Source: Periplaneta americana
Taxonomy: Eukaryota > Arthropoda > Insecta > Blattodea > Blattidae
Direction of reading: 5' to 3'
DNA length: 64,000 nt
Assembly (NCBI RefSeq): GCF_040183065.1
Contig: NC_091124.1
Location: 91,411,001-91,475,000, forward strand
Part shown: positions 11,953 through 23,934 of the stretch, one piece after another
Layout of the letters: each line of letters starts with the position of its first letter
How positions within the stretch are numbered: the stretch's first letter is position 1
Notes under the pieces: generated by a model
What the model was told of the DNA's origin: nothing
The model's input: only the letters and a program-made list of their open reading frames with translations
Databases searched by the model: none
Translations under genes and position numbers: made by a program

Positions 11953-12514
11953 ATTATATCATTCATTGAAAATTTACTCCAAATCCCTTAACAGTTTAAA
12001 TTAAATGGCATTATCTATAACATAGTGATAAGTTGAGTTAAAATAGTAGATTTTGTTACGTAACCATTAATAAAAGTGCTTCTTTGTAATATTGGAGACC
12101 TTTCTGTTTCTGGACTTTTTGTCACAACAAGAACGTACCAGGAACTTTTCGTCACAGTGTATTAAAATGTCATGCGAACATTAACTTATGTCACAATATT
12201 AATATTGTTACAGGTACAGTACATCACACTGAAAATTATATCATATGGACATTATGTCACGATATTAATTTAGATTGTCATATATATTGTATATTGTCAA
12301 TATAATATGCAACAAAGTGAATGGCTTCTATGATAATAACAAACGAAATGGCTTTTATGGTAACAAAAGCAAACTTCAAGTTAACAAAATTAAAAATTAG
12401 TGCAGTTAAATTTCGAAATGGCAGATGAAATAAATTTCACGAAATATTTTATAAAATATATAATATTCGCAATACATTTATCTGTTTCTTTACAAGTTTC
12501 AATAAACTCATATA

Positions 12515-13502
12515 CAGTGAAACCTCTCATTTACAGACATCGAAGGGATGTAACAATCTGTCCACATCTGGGAGGTGTCCTTTATTGGGAGAAAGGGTCC
12601 CCAATCTAACAATAAATTTATAATATACATTATGTATCCCGTCACGCTTTAAGTGAAATGTATTACTGTAGTTTAATTCTAAATACAATATACTGTACTA
12701 CAGTAAATTCTTAGCAACTTTGAACTACAGTAGATAAGATTGAAAAAGGAAAATATAGTACTGTATCATGCAATTTTTTTCTAGGTCTACAGTTATGGAG
12801 TACTATAATTTACAGTTTTCAACTTAACCTTTACGTTCAGGTGCCATGTCTCTCGAAACAGAATAACTGAAGTGAAGAGAATAAAGGCTGATTCACAATA
12901 AACCAGGAATGAAAATGACAACGAGAACGGAAATATTGTTAAAATAAATGTATTTAAATGTGAGCGTTCACAATTAACTATTGTGAACGCTCACATTTAA
13001 ATACACGTATTTTAACATTATTTCCGTTCTCGTTCTCGTTTCAGTTCCCGGTTTATTGTGAACCGGCCTTAATCCTACTAATCCTATCGTGTCGAATACA
13101 ATTTCACGATCGCTGAAACCTTGGATCTATCAGACAGGTTAAATTTTATGACTTTGTTTATCCACCTGCTTCCAGCTAAGAAGGAGTAGCGGCTGGGCTA
13201 GTACTAGCCTACGAGATACTTATTATCTTCTTTCATGTTAAGGAATTTCTGTACAGTTCTCAAAACTAAATTTTCCATTTTTGTAACACATTAGGTCTTG
13301 AAATCCAAGTTTTGTCCTCAGTCAGGAGGTAAAGCAAGATTTAGGACTGTGAAACAGCTGTCTGTGTACGTGTCTGAGAGTGTCTGTAGACGAGAGTTAA
13401 ATTTATCATTATTTCCATATCATTTAGGTTGGGACATAAAAATCTGTCTGTATGTAAGGAGTGTCCATATCTTGGGGATGTCTGTAAGGAAAGGTTTCAC
13501 TA
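12515..13502. mobile_element. TA-flanked element with CAGTGAAACC ends (pogo/Tigger-like MITE)
   Basis: Left end CAGTGAAACCTCTCATTTAC; right end is the inverse of AGTGAAACCTTTCCTTAC. TA flanks at 12513-12514 and 13503-13504 (the last element base appears mutated G to A). Subterminal words ACAGACATC, GTCC and GGGAC repeat inverted. No transposase was seen. It carries the Harbinger-type foldback at 12885-13069. Confidence 0.65.
12885..13069. mobile_element. PIF/Harbinger-type foldback MITE
   Basis: 185 bp that folds almost end to end: arms of roughly 80-90 nt with ends AGGCTGATTCACAATAAACC and the inverse AGGCCGGTTCACAATAAACC, meeting around GTTCACAATTAACTATTGTGAAC. Flanked by TAA at 12882-12884 and 13070-13072, the 3-bp duplication typical of PIF/Harbinger MITEs. 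Confidence 0.75.
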
Positions 13503-14057
13503 TATTTTAAATTATTTTGTAAAATATCTAATATTCGCAATAGATTTACCTGTTTCTTTACAAATTTCAATAAAGTGATATATTTTGAATTATACTGTAA
13601 AATTTGTAATATTTTATAAAATATCTAATACTCGCAATAGATTTACGTATTTCTGTACAAATTTCAATAAAATCGTATACGCCATATAACAGTGCTGCAC
13701 ATAGGACGTTAGGAGGTAAAGCCGTGACGTCAAACTCCCATGACAAAGCAGTCATGTGATATTCTTCTCCTTATGACATTAATTCCGATGTGACATAATA
13801 TCCCTGTGACAAGAAGTCCGTGGTACTTTTACCTGTGACAAAAAGTCTGGGAATCAGACCTTTCGAGTGATTATCAAAAACTATGTCCTGATGTACAATC
13901 AACGAATGATATTAAAACAATACAATAATCCTTTTCACATAAGCAGCTATTTCCATGAAACCAGTGAAACACAAATACTTGCACAACATCATCACTTTTC
14001 AATCGTCCTCCATCTCACATTCACACTGATGCCAAGTGCACTAACTAGTCCACTAAG

Positions 14058-14340
14058 CTAGCTCTGTGGTAGCATGTCTGCCTCTAGACTAGCCAGCCCT
14101 GGCAGGGTCAGAGTTTTTCGTATAAAATTTCTGCCTCGGGAGTAGGAGAGGTGGCAGTGCACAACTTCTAAACACTAGATTCTGCACCAAATGTCTCCGC
14201 AGTGCATATGAAGAGAAGGCATATGTCACTATTAATAGTGATTTGTCTGTCGGACAGGGGCATTAAGCCTGGCGGCCCCCTTGTTGCTATTCAACAGGAG
14301 TAGGCTACATGCTGGCACAGGGTTTAGCCTCCCCCCTTCC
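14058..14340 (+). mobile_element. tRNA-like SINE
   Basis: The head TAGCTCTGTGGTAGCATGTC resembles a tRNA A-box, with a weak B-box (GGCAGGGTCAGAGTTTTTCG). A GC-richer body follows with GACAGGGGCATTAAGCCTGG and CAGGGTTTAGCCTCCCCCC. Target-site duplication not identified. Confidence 0.45.
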
Positions 14341-14349
14341 TCATCATCC

Positions 14350-17130
14350 TCCTCACCATTCCTTACACCATACTTATAGTGAGGGTCACATAAGAACAGT
14401 TCCTTAACAGCAAATATTGCCGTTTTGTCACTGTTGCCAACTGTTACCAGATAACACACGATCCTACGTACTAAATGACTTATTTACTTACCATACTTTA
14501 TGTTGGAAGGTTATTCTAAATAATTCGATAATTTGTAACATATTTTCGTAGGCAAACTTTACGAGAAAGAGAACATGTCAAGTATTTTGTCTGGCAATAC
14601 GAAATTCATTGGTTTGACTAAACAATTGACTCACGAGACCTAACCTAAAAATGTATTTTGATAACATGAAATTATTAGTACTAACTCCGAAAACTTACCT
14701 GACTGTAGTCTTGAATTATAACCACAACACATAAAATAACTATTATGTATTAATATTAATACTGATATTAATTAATTACTAGTATGTTCAAATTTCACTA
14801 GCTTCTAGTAACCGACTCAGAAATCTAGTACAGTTTTAATATCATGGAACTCCAGTACTGACAAATATTGTTGATATTTGTCTCAGCTGCCAACTTACCA
14901 GTTACAAAATCACTACCATTTGTAGTATTTGTTAGTATCGAAATTCGAAACGAAGTTGGCAAAAGAAAATTCAACCTGCAAACTAGAAAATCACCACAAT
15001 CCACTAGCATATCAGCTATTCCATCTCAAATCGACCGAAATATAGAGAAAATTGACCTTACAATTTCTAAATACAATGAAACTTTTTTTTGTACGTACAG
15101 AACTGTGATACAGTGCTTTGTGCAAAGTTTGAGGCATCAGAACTTCATAGTGTTTAAATTAAAAATATTTAAATATATCGTATTTTCATAAAATTAGCAA
15201 CTTTAAACTGTTGTAGCTCCGAAACCCTTTCACCCAATGATCAAAATCATGGTTTATTTTGATGCTGAGAAATTAAAGTTTATATTGACATATAAACAGA
15301 TTTTCTTACTTTTATGGAAATGGAGAAATTTAGATTTTTCCTCATTAAGACGCCTTTGCCTAGGAAAAAATATTTTTAAAATACATAGTTAGATTCAGCA
15401 CTGAAAGTACAAATAAACACATATTTTTTACTGATGGCACGTTGATAAGAAAGTATTGAAAATATCAAATAAAGAAAATAAATAGTACACGCATGAAGTA
15501 ACCAGCTGACTGTGAGACAGGAGCTAGCCGAGACAAGCACGGCCAGGAGACATAAACACGTGATGTGTCGTCTAGCAGTGCATGGCTGTGCTAACTTTAT
15601 CACAGGTTTTCATAAACACAATGCTCACTTATCTTCAGCTCTCAGCCAGTGTGTGCGGTACTGCGCCGTTCAAGTCCAGGCATGTGAAAATAATCTATTT
15701 AATACCCTCGAAACTTATTGCCATACCACTAAGCAAACAATGCCGAATCCCTCTTAATAATGCAAGGTTTTTTCTCAATATTTTTTTACATTTTTACAAA
15801 TTGGCAAAAACCCTAAAAGTAAGTAAAATCAGATTATCTGTCTCTCTGTGTACAATAAAAATAAGGATTACTTAACATAACCTACCAAATGTCAGCTTCA
15901 AAATGAGCTCCCGTTCAATGTTCTATAGTAAATGGTTCCAGAGTTCTGAGCACTGAAAGAGGGTTGTTTTTATAAAATACGCTAAATTTGTCGCTCAACA
16001 ATATGAAAACAGTTTGACTTTTGATAGTATATTTTTGAAAATGCACTCTCCTCAGCACCTTGTATAAATAGGAAAAAAATTAGAGTAGGCCTATAAAAAA
16101 ATGCGAGGTTTTTCACTGATTGATTTCATATGGAATAGCCCATATGTAGTAATGGGGGAAAAATGGTTAGGTTTCACCCTTAGGGTATGAAGTAAGCTGA
16201 CCAGGACTATACACGAACACTTACACATACACTCATCCTAGTACATGACATAACTCTCCACAGATACTACTCTCATGCATAGCGTGGCCACCAAAATTGT
16301 GTGCAACTTAAAAATTGGTCGTAGTCCTACCATCTATCCTCAATATGCAGAACCCGAATGCAAGTGAAGTGGGTAGGCATTGGCTACACACACATATTCT
16401 TTAATGTGGAATATATTACAACAATAATATTCTAAAAAATGTATCTATTTTCAAAATAAAAAAATAATGTTAATTGCCTAATATTTTAACCCAGTGAAAC
16501 TGCTAGAGGCCTGTCTTCAGGGACAATAATGAGAATTAAAAAATCCAGAAAATCATAAGAAAGTTCATCTGGTTTATTAGTGTTTAATGGTCACACTTCC
16601 TTGAAACAGAAAAGAAATGTTCATTTTAATTCCAAGAGGCTAATGATTTTATTTTTATTTTTTGTTTATTGCAAAAAAAAATATTGTTTCAGTATTGCTA
16701 TGAATAATATTATATATAGTGGTGCATACATGCTTAGATTTGCTCTAATAAAAGTGTGTCTCAGTTTATTTCTAAAAAGAGTATTATTATAATTTAATCT
16801 TACTTATTAGTTATCCATTATACTACAGTTAATTTTATTGTGTTCTGCGTGGATTAACTTGAATGCACACATTTTACAGTTCGGGTTATAACAATAATCT
16901 CCTGGATAATATTTATGTATGTCATATTCTCAGTTATTACATTCTTGCATGACCTTGTCAATCCTCCCTCAACAACCACAACACCACAACTAGTTGCGAG
17001 GCAAGATCGATTTTTATTTTTGATTATGTTCGTAGACTTAAAATTTCTAATTCTTTAATATTATAATTTCCCTATATTTCACACATCTAACCTCAAAGTT
17101 CACTATCATCAACAGAAGCAAATGAATTAT
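14350..17130. other. no gene recognised
   Basis: AT-rich DNA. Plus-strand frames at 14868-15191 and 15512-15875 have no recognisable domain, and each overlaps unrelated frames of similar length on the other strand. No convincing inverted repeat or tandem array was found. Confidence 0.35.
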
Positions 17131-17134
17131 TCAT

Positions 17135-17450
17135 AAACATTATCACAGGTTCAAGGGTTGAAGACTGACTAAATCTGTTACCAGATTCCATAACAAGGAT
17201 TTCAAGATGCTGGACGAAACAAGGAAGATCACACACATTGCCACTGACAGTTTGCACAATTTGGGAAGTGAGAAAGGGAATTCTTGTTTAAATGTGCAAT
17301 CCATAGTTTTGGTTTCCTTTGAAACACATTTACTACACTTATCATACTTGAGATGCAACATCTTTCCCTTGCAATTCGAGATTTAAACTCGTTTAATTTG
17401 TGTAATGATTGAGTTGTTTGGGCTTTTTCCATTGCTAATTTTAAAAAATT
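17135..17450 (-). pseudogene. hAT-like transposase fragment
   Basis: Two overlapping minus-strand frames together read LHKLNEFKSRIARE, ISSMISVVNVFQRK and LKLWIAHLNKNSLSHFPN, then, after a shift, a stretch ending SLLWNLVTDLV. The LW...L....SHFP pattern resembles the middle-to-C-terminal region of hAT-derived ZBED/GTF2I-repeat-type proteins. Frameshifted, short, no ends found. Confidence 0.4.
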
Positions 17451-17574
17451 GTAGCACAGCATTTCGGAGAGTGGATCTCTCTTTGTCGTCAGGTGGGGAT
17501 CATTACAACCTAGATCATTATATGATATAATATATTATATGTAACAGATTGCTCATCCCTATGTTAAAATTGGC

Positions 17575-18447
17575 AGCACTTTGAAGAGAACAACTGCCAG
17601 GATCGCCACCTGTCCGCCGTAAACGAACACGAGATGGCAGTACAGTCACTAATGCAATTCAAATGGGAGTTATGACGTGACTCCTTATGTAACAACTAGA
17701 TGGCAGCATAGTAAACCTGACAAAAGTTGTTACTGTCAAAGCCTACAAGACCGAGCAATCTGGGTATATATGATCTAGGGTTATAAACAACTAGTCTGTC
17801 TGACTGATCAACCATCATCAGGTCGGTGCGAAATATAAAGACGGAACACATGATGTCATAAGCTGTTGTAACATGAAATATAGAGAATGAAAAGAAGAAG
17901 TCCGTGATTGTAACTAAACTAATATATAGAATAAAAACACCAAAGACAAGGAATAATAGGCACTACTAATCAAAGTGGAAATAGTGAAATGATGAAACAA
18001 TAGGAAATAAATTAATGAGCAGGGAAACAAACTACTACGGCCATCTAGTGGTGGAAGAGAGTATACCTCAGTGGGATCAAATTAACCTGCTATTACCATC
18101 TAGGGTGCCGGAAACAAACTACTACTGCTATCTAGTGATGTTACTTAATGCATTTTTCTTGAATTTTCTTGATGTTCTGTTCGACTATAGGTAGCCATGT
18201 CCGAAAGAATGAGACTGGGTTGGCTAATAGCGTTATCTGAAAAACTCATATGTATGGCTTCCTTGTACTTCCTCTGAACCAGAGAACGCTCATTGTGTAA
18301 GATGGAGGTGTTTTCCCAATTTATTCTGTGACCCGATTCAAAGCTATGTTGGGCTATTCTGGATTTGTCTATGAGACATTGTTTAAAGTTGTACTTGTGT
18401 TCTTTGATTCTAGTGAACAGGGGTCTGCTAGTCTCCCCTACATACAC
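17575..18447 (-). mobile_element. Penelope-like retroelement, 3' end with GIY-YIG fragment
   Basis: A minus-strand frame (18447-18145) begins MYVGETSRPLFTRIKEHKYN and continues DKSRIAQHSFESGHRINWEN..ILHNE...RKYKEAIHM...NAISQPSLILSD. This is the GIY-YIG endonuclease end of Penelope-like ORFs, with the YVG..R..R..H pattern but without the upstream GIY segment and the reverse transcriptase. Downstream of the stop, 18145-17575 holds short repeats (two copies of GGAAACAAACTACTAC near 18028 and 18108, and several ATCTAGTG/AGATGGCAG words), probably 3' non-coding sequence. 5'-truncated. Confidence 0.65.
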
Positions 18448-18715
18448 ATGGTTAAAGTGTTACTTTAGCCATTTCTGAAACAAATTAGTACAAAAAAAAC
18501 TATTTCAAACATTTTACATAGCTTTCAAAGTCTATAACAAGATTCACTGCACATAATAGGAATGTTCTTTACAAGATTATCAGTCCACGAAAAACATATT
18601 CAAATTGACCATCAAATGTACCCATTGGTGAAATAAAAAAAAAAAATTGACAATTCCTCTAATTTGTAATGCATTTGAATTTCCATTTCTTGCACCAACC
18701 CTTAAATTGGTATTA

Positions 18716-19571
18716 TTAATATGCTATATGCATCTTGCTCAGGAACATACCTTCTCCATTCACCTTGCTGTATATGTCCATTGTTTTCAATGTCAATAAA
18801 ATTTGGTGGACAGTATACTCCATCAGTACTAAGTTAGTATGTATTTCTTGAATTCTAAGAAAGTTGTGTAGGCACACAGTTGCCTTTATTATTTTGTCTA
18901 CATTTTCTGGTTTGGCATTTATAATTCTGTGGTAAATTCTCCACTGGGCCACCAAAATACCGAAAGTATTTTCAATTATTCTATTTCCTCTAGAATGACG
19001 GAAATTATATATTTTTCTTTTCATATTTTTCAATGTATTTTTTTAAAAAGGCCTCATCAGGTTCGGCCCCAAAGGAAATGTCTCATCACCAACGAAATAA
19101 TACGGTATGATAATTTTAGTTTGCGGGAGAGGGTCTGGAAGTGGTAATGGAAGTAAATTGTTATTTAATTGGTAACCAAACTCTTGACTGCTTAAAGATC
19201 CCTCCATCACTCTGCGACCCATATGCTCCTATGTCAACATGGGTAAAACAATATTTTGCATTACATACCCAATAACACAATACTAAAATGATTTTTTATA
19301 GTTATAAAACTAGGACCCTGAAATGTTTGGTGTTTGAATAACAACATGTTTCCCGGCTATAGCACCAAGGAAGTGTAATATATTCCACATTTCATAGAAA
19401 TCACTTGCAATATTTCTGTATTCATCTACAGTGAGAATGGGAAGGTGAGTTTCATAAAGAGCAATCCAAAGAGCCTTGGTTGTTTCATTTATAACTAGAC
19501 AGCAAGTTGATTTTCCAATCCTATAACTCCATGCCAGGGTGGGTATGGGAGTCTCCAGTAGCTAAATACCT
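18716..19571 (-). pseudogene. PIF/Harbinger transposase, second exon (DDE region), degenerate
   Basis: Begins after an acceptor-like TTCCTTCAG with YLATGDSHTHPGME, then KSTCCLVINETTKALW, DEYRNIASDFYEMWN and FLGAIAGKHVVIQTPN-SGS, then FGYQL, YYFVGDETFPLGPNLMRPF and NFRHSRGNRIIENTFGILVA, KATVCLHNFLR. These are the ordered motifs of Harbinger DDE_Tnp_4 transposases, including the aspartate before AFPL (here GDETFPL) and the ENTFG glutamate. The GALDGKH aspartate is replaced (GAIAGKH). Several frameshifts and stops. The first exon is at 23640-23930. Confidence 0.75.
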
Positions 19572-20029
19572 GAAGGAAGATTTTTATATTTGAAGTGTGC
19601 ATTTGCAGAATGTTGTAAGTGCCAATTTACAAACAAAAAATAGTTTTATATAAGAAATTATTCTGTATTTATGTTTTCAAAATTACTGCATGAACAGTGT
19701 GTATAATAAAGTTTTAAACCAATTATCCTATAAAGTTGCAGGTCAAACAATAAGTGAAATATATTTGTTTGGAAATTGAGTTTGTTCCAAAACGTTGTAG
19801 GTATGTCCTAACACTATTGCAAGTCAAAATGTTGAAAATACCATCCACACTTGCACTGTATTTTTTACTTGAATAACTTCAATTCAGTTTAGGTAGTTTC
19901 TAGAAATGTTGAAGTATCATTTAATTGAACTGTAGTCAACTCCTTTTTAAGCATTAGTATAGATTCAACATGTTTCGGATCAAACTTTGTATTTTTTGTA
20001 CAAACTTTTCATAACACAACTTTCACTTC

Positions 20030-21785
20030 TGAACAGTCTTCATCATTCACTTACTACTCACTCGTCAGGATATCTTCCAAAAATCGTTTACCTTCTTCTG
20101 AAACATAAGGCAGCATGTTCCTTATATCTGTCACCTTATTTTCAGGAAGTCCATGTTTTGTTTTGGATTCTACTAATGAAAAGTTTTTGAATGTACCCAT
20201 GGTTACTCCTGGTTTCAGTACTGAAAGTGGTTTTTCTCACATCTCAAAATCACCAAGACTTTTGACAACAGCAACTTCACCAAAAGTTTCAGCTTTCAGC
20301 ATTATCTTTGAAACTGTTGAAATTTACAATATTTTTGTGTCAAGTGTTTGATAAGCTAATTCTTTGAAATCAGCAAAGCGCTCTTGAATCATTACACAAA
20401 AAGATTATTTAACTGTTGCTTATATAATTATACGCACAAGATCTATGAGTGTCTCCGCCTTACATTTGCATTTTCGCTTCTGTATTTGGCCAAAGTCACA
20501 GTCACAACTCAGGAATGTGTGGTCTCTTACCAGAAATTTATGAATAATTTCCTTAAATTTACCATTTGCCAGAAGAGTTAAATACATTGCAAACAATACC
20601 TGATTTTTATTCTGTTATCAGACCATAAAATCAGCTTTTTCTTATATGTTGTAAGTGTACTCAAATACTTTTGGAGACAGTGGGCTACTTACAGGGATTC
20701 TCTACCCCTTACAATTTCCAACCAAAGACACATTGTTCCCATGCCTGTAGTTCCACCATGTATACCAAGGTTACAACAAGCAATCTAACTCGAATAGTAC
20801 ATTTCTGAGTGCGCACACTTGAAAGATACATCTGCTGTTGCACATAAAATGAAATCACAATGGTATGTTCCGACGACTTTGCATTTTCTGGTATGGCATT
20901 TGAGGCTGCTTCAGCATGTCTATGGTGGAACTCCCTCATAACAGAAGCTTCCTTATTTTTGTTTTCAACTGCATTGTAAGGGAATCATAAGTTGAACATA
21001 TTGTCTACTCATGGTCGACCAAAGGAAAGGTTACCCTCAACCCAATACGAGCAAATGCTGGGTAACTTTCGGTGCTGGACCCCGGACTCATTTCACTGGC
21101 ATTATCACTTTCATATCATTCAGACGCTAAATAACCTAGATGTTGATACAGCATCGTAAAATAACCCAATTTAAAAAAAAAAAAAAAAAAAAAAAGGAAA
21201 GGTTAAATTGTGATAAGAAAATTTCATTGTACTACTGACGACTAACTGGAGGCTTCATGTCGCCATGACAATACTTTTCCAAAAATGAGTGATACATCCT
21301 GCCTACATTAAAGTCTGGGGTTAAGAACATCTGCTGTGGATTCGTGCTTCGAGAGTAGTGACTATCACATGTAGGGAAAGACTTTATGTTCCATCATCTT
21401 CTATCTCTATTCTTGATTTCTAAGAGTTACGTGAGCTCCACCACTTTTATCTTTACATTCCTTTTCGCCTCTTACAATTTTTTCCCCTGTTAGTTGAACT
21501 CTTCTTGCAATAATACCAAATGTATTGCAAAATGTTTTAAGACAGACTCTTACCTTGCTTCCCCACGAAGAAGAAGATAGTACTGAAAACAGTGCTGCCT
21601 TCTACTTTCATCTGGGTGCTCATATTTACCATGTCTTCGCCGTGTTTGATTAGCTGGGGATGAATGAGTCGAAACAAATAAGCCTGGTGCTTGGAGTATT
21701 CTTCCATTTCTTGGAACTGCCTAAACTGTTCTTTTCGATATTCTAGTCTAAGGCTGCTGCACGATAGTTTACACTTACAGTTCAC
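20030..21785 (-). pseudogene. decayed DDE-type transposase of an unnamed family, copy 1, split by a SINE
   Basis: From high to low coordinate: after an acceptor-like TTGTAG, CKCKLSCSSLRLEYRKEQFRQFQ...HQAYLFRLIHPQ; then VRVCLKTFCNTFGIIARRV..KDKSGGAH; CDSHYSRSTNPQQMFL then PDFNVGRMYHSF; FNLSFGRP-VDTICSTYDSLTMQL; HHRHAEAASNAIP; IACCNLGIHGGTTG; and near 20130-20030 ENKVTDIRNMLPYVSEEGKRF. I know this motif order (CxCxxxC, VCxxxFL, HYSR, FNxSFxxPxxDTC, LPxxxxxF) from transposon-like proteins in insects but cannot name the superfamily. Frameshifts abound; a SINE sits at 21034-21192. Confidence 0.6.
21034..21192 (+). mobile_element. SINE 3' part with poly(A) tail, 13-bp TSD
   Basis: Body words GGTGCTGGACCCCGGACTCA and TTCAGACGCTAAATAACC, ending in a poly(A) run of about 24. 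Target-site duplication AAAGGAAAGGTTA at 21021-21033 and 21193-21205. Removing it restores the transposase reading FNLSFGRP across the site. Different body from the 8949 SINE, but it shares the CGCTAAATAACC...TTGATACAGC tail. Confidence 0.75.
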
Positions 21786-21846
21786 CTACAATACAGTAAA
21801 ACAGATTATACATTTTTAGCACATAAATGTGTCACATATTATTCTT

Positions 21847-21900
<54 letters not shown>
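21847..21900. repeat. (TAA)n microsatellite
   Basis: About 18 uninterrupted TAA/ATA units. Lies just upstream of the decayed transposase. Confidence 0.95.
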
Positions 21901-22470
21901 CTTTAATAAAGCACTGTTTAATTTAGAATTCCAAACTGATTGTTAACTCAGTAAATTAGGTACATAACTTCAAATACAGGATAAAATAAAATTAAGCTAT
22001 GAAAACATTCGTACCTCCAGATTCATATTTTCGACATGCAATTTTTGTTTAAGCAAATGAATGTGAGAAGTATACTGTTTCTTACCTGAACTGGTTTTTG
22101 CTTTTTGGGGAAATGTATTCTTTACCTGTATTTCTTAAGCATTTTGTTTGATTTTTTTTCCAATTATCTTCATTTCATTTCCTTTTTCTGGAGTTTTGTG
22201 GATCTACATTCATGGTTGTAGTAATCGTCACACCACAGTAACAAATACACTAAAACCACTATCAATTCGCAATGAAACACAGGATACAGAGGTCGAGCTT
22301 ATAGCATATGCACTGGTACGGTACATACGTTGCGACTTGCACAACTTGAAAGTGCACTGCTTTATTACTTGGAGCAGCACTTTCTTCATAATCTTTCGTA
22401 ATATTGTCAAACAGGACACCTACAACTATATAAGTGAAAAAATAGCTTTTCCCGGTATTGGCACATACAA

Positions 22471-22556
22471 CGTTATGAAAATGCACCCTTCATTTATTAT
22501 GTACAATCATAGGGGACGTTATGAAAATGCACCCTTACATACAATCATAGGGGAGT
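22471..22556. repeat. tandem duplication of ~43 bp
   Basis: ACGTTATGAAAATGCACCCT followed by CAATCATAGGGGA occurs twice back to back; the second unit lacks a few bases in the middle (CATTTATTATGTA reduced to ACAT). Confidence 0.8.
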
Positions 22557-23202
22557 TATTGGGTGGCACTACCCCCTCCCCCCAAACTTGTCTGAACTCT
22601 TTTTTTTTTTTTCTATTAACGTTAGAAAATATTGAATTCAAAATATCTTATTTGCTTTTGTTTATGATTAAGTTTCTGTGCTTAAATTGACGAATTAATG
22701 TCTTCAGATCATGTGTCTCCACTATAATATTTACTTTAAATTTCTGAATGTATAAGAGTTTCTATACCTCATTTGAGGAATGGAAGCACTGTAATGTTTC
22801 TTTTGTAACAGCCTGTGTTAGAAATTTGCAGGTGTTCAGGCCGCCACTTGGAGACGTAGACTATGAATAACATAAGTTACTGCACAACAATGCAGAAAAA
22901 AGAAAAGTGATCCCGATATAATGTTTAAACTTAAAGATGTGATTAAATAAAATAACTAGAGCTTACATTTCATATATCTTCAGGAAGATACGCTTCATAT
23001 AAGAAAGTTTCTGTTAGCAATGTTACGTAGTTTTATTGCATGTGTTTCCGTATGTTTTGTGTCCTATTAGACCTATAATTTGTAGTAGACCTTACAAATC
23101 AAGCCCTATACAACTGGGTCTGAAACATCGCAGATATGGATGTAACACTGTAAGAAACATGCTCCCCGTAAATACTGTTATTAAATGATCGTATTCCGAT
23201 AT

Positions 23203-23451
23203 CTGATCAGAAAGAGAAAAAGGAATCAGTTGGGTCACTGGCTGAGAAGAAATTGCCTACTGAAGGATGCACTGGAAGGAATGGTGAGCGGGAGAAGAGT
23301 TAGGGGCAGAAGAAGATATGAGATGATAGACGACATTAAAATATGTGGATCAGATGCGGAGACTAAGAGGAAGGCAAAAAATAGGAAAGATTGGAGAATA
23401 CTGGGTTTGCAGTGAAAGACTTGCCCATGGGCAGGACACTTACGTATGTAT
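23203..23451 (+). mobile_element. 5'-truncated LINE, C-terminal end only
   Basis: Encodes LIRKRKRNQLGHWLRRNCLL KDALEGM-SGRRVRGRRRYE, MIDDIK then TKRKAKNRKDWRILGLQ and a stop, the intact C-terminus of the LINE family at 5855. Flanked by GTATTCCGATAT (23191-23202) and GTATTCCAATAT (23452-23463), an 11/12 target-site duplication. The tail is TACGTATGTATG. One of the better preserved copies. Confidence 0.75.
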
Positions 23452-23639
23452 GTATTCCAATATACTGTACCACGGTCAAGCTATAATGGGGGGGGAGGAG
23501 GTAAATAATGTTCCCCATAACCCCGTTATATGAGGATTTTATGGCTTTGCTTCTCCCCTCCCCAAGGAAACTGTTCTCTCTCTGCCTATGCATACAACTT
23601 ATAATCCATATGAAAATGTTGCATAATTTTAGGTTAAAT

Positions 23640-23930
23640 TGAAAATGTGTACTATTAAAAAATAAAACATTTTCTTATCTAGTGTAAGCGACAGTCGCAG
23701 AGCTACTGGCAAAGACGGACAGTTACTTCGTTGATTAAAAAATGGGGATACCAGATTGATTATTTCATCAAACTGTGCTGGGTTCAATCTCATGTAATGC
23801 TGGAATTGTTTTGGGTCGCTGTCTCTCATTTCACGTAGAAGGTTATGGAAATCCCCTTGAATAATCCTTCTCATTCGGTGGATGAACCCACCATCATCTA
23901 CGTCTAGATTTCTTTGATTTCAAATGTAGT
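23640..23930 (-). pseudogene. PIF/Harbinger transposase, first exon
   Basis: Reads DVDDGGFIHRMRRIIQGDFH, NLLREMRDSDPKQFQHYMR, LNPAQFDEIINLVSPF then SLPVALRLSLTLDK. This is the N-terminal GEFHxLxxELRxDxxxFxxYFRM...FDELLxLxxP...ERLxxTLR region of Harbinger transposases. It should splice to YLATG at 19571. The donor looks lost (TAGATAAGA where AGGTAAGA would be expected). The ~4-kb gap to exon 2 is filled by the transposase at 20030-21785 and a LINE end. Confidence 0.7.
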
Positions 23931-23934
23931 ACAA

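Larger units (their letters stand above)
12440..13680 (+). repeat. three copies of a ~95-bp repeat, one separated by an insertion
   Basis: The phrase AAAATATMTAATATTCGCAATA followed by TTTCTTTACAAATTTCAATAAA occurs at about 12440-12512, 13512-13585 and 13608-13680 with small changes. The first is separated from the other two only by the TA-flanked element at 12515-13502, so the array predates that insertion. Confidence 0.65.
12104..13855. mobile_element. non-autonomous element with 8-bp TSD (hAT-like), outer shell of a nest
   Basis: AGACCTTT is repeated at 12096-12103 and 13856-13863. The inner ends share an inverted ACTTTTTGTCAC, and further GTCAC motifs repeat on both sides (CTTTTCGTCAC, ACTTCTTGTCAC inverted), as in hAT subterminal repeats. 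Terminal bases match poorly, so the exact ends are uncertain. It contains the TA element 12515-13502, which contains the foldback 12885-13069. Confidence 0.5.

Noticed and set aside
17740-17880. CTGATGATGG on the minus strand in the Penelope tail as a hammerhead ribozyme
   Set aside because: No GAAA follows a stem II at the needed distance, and no stems I or III were found.
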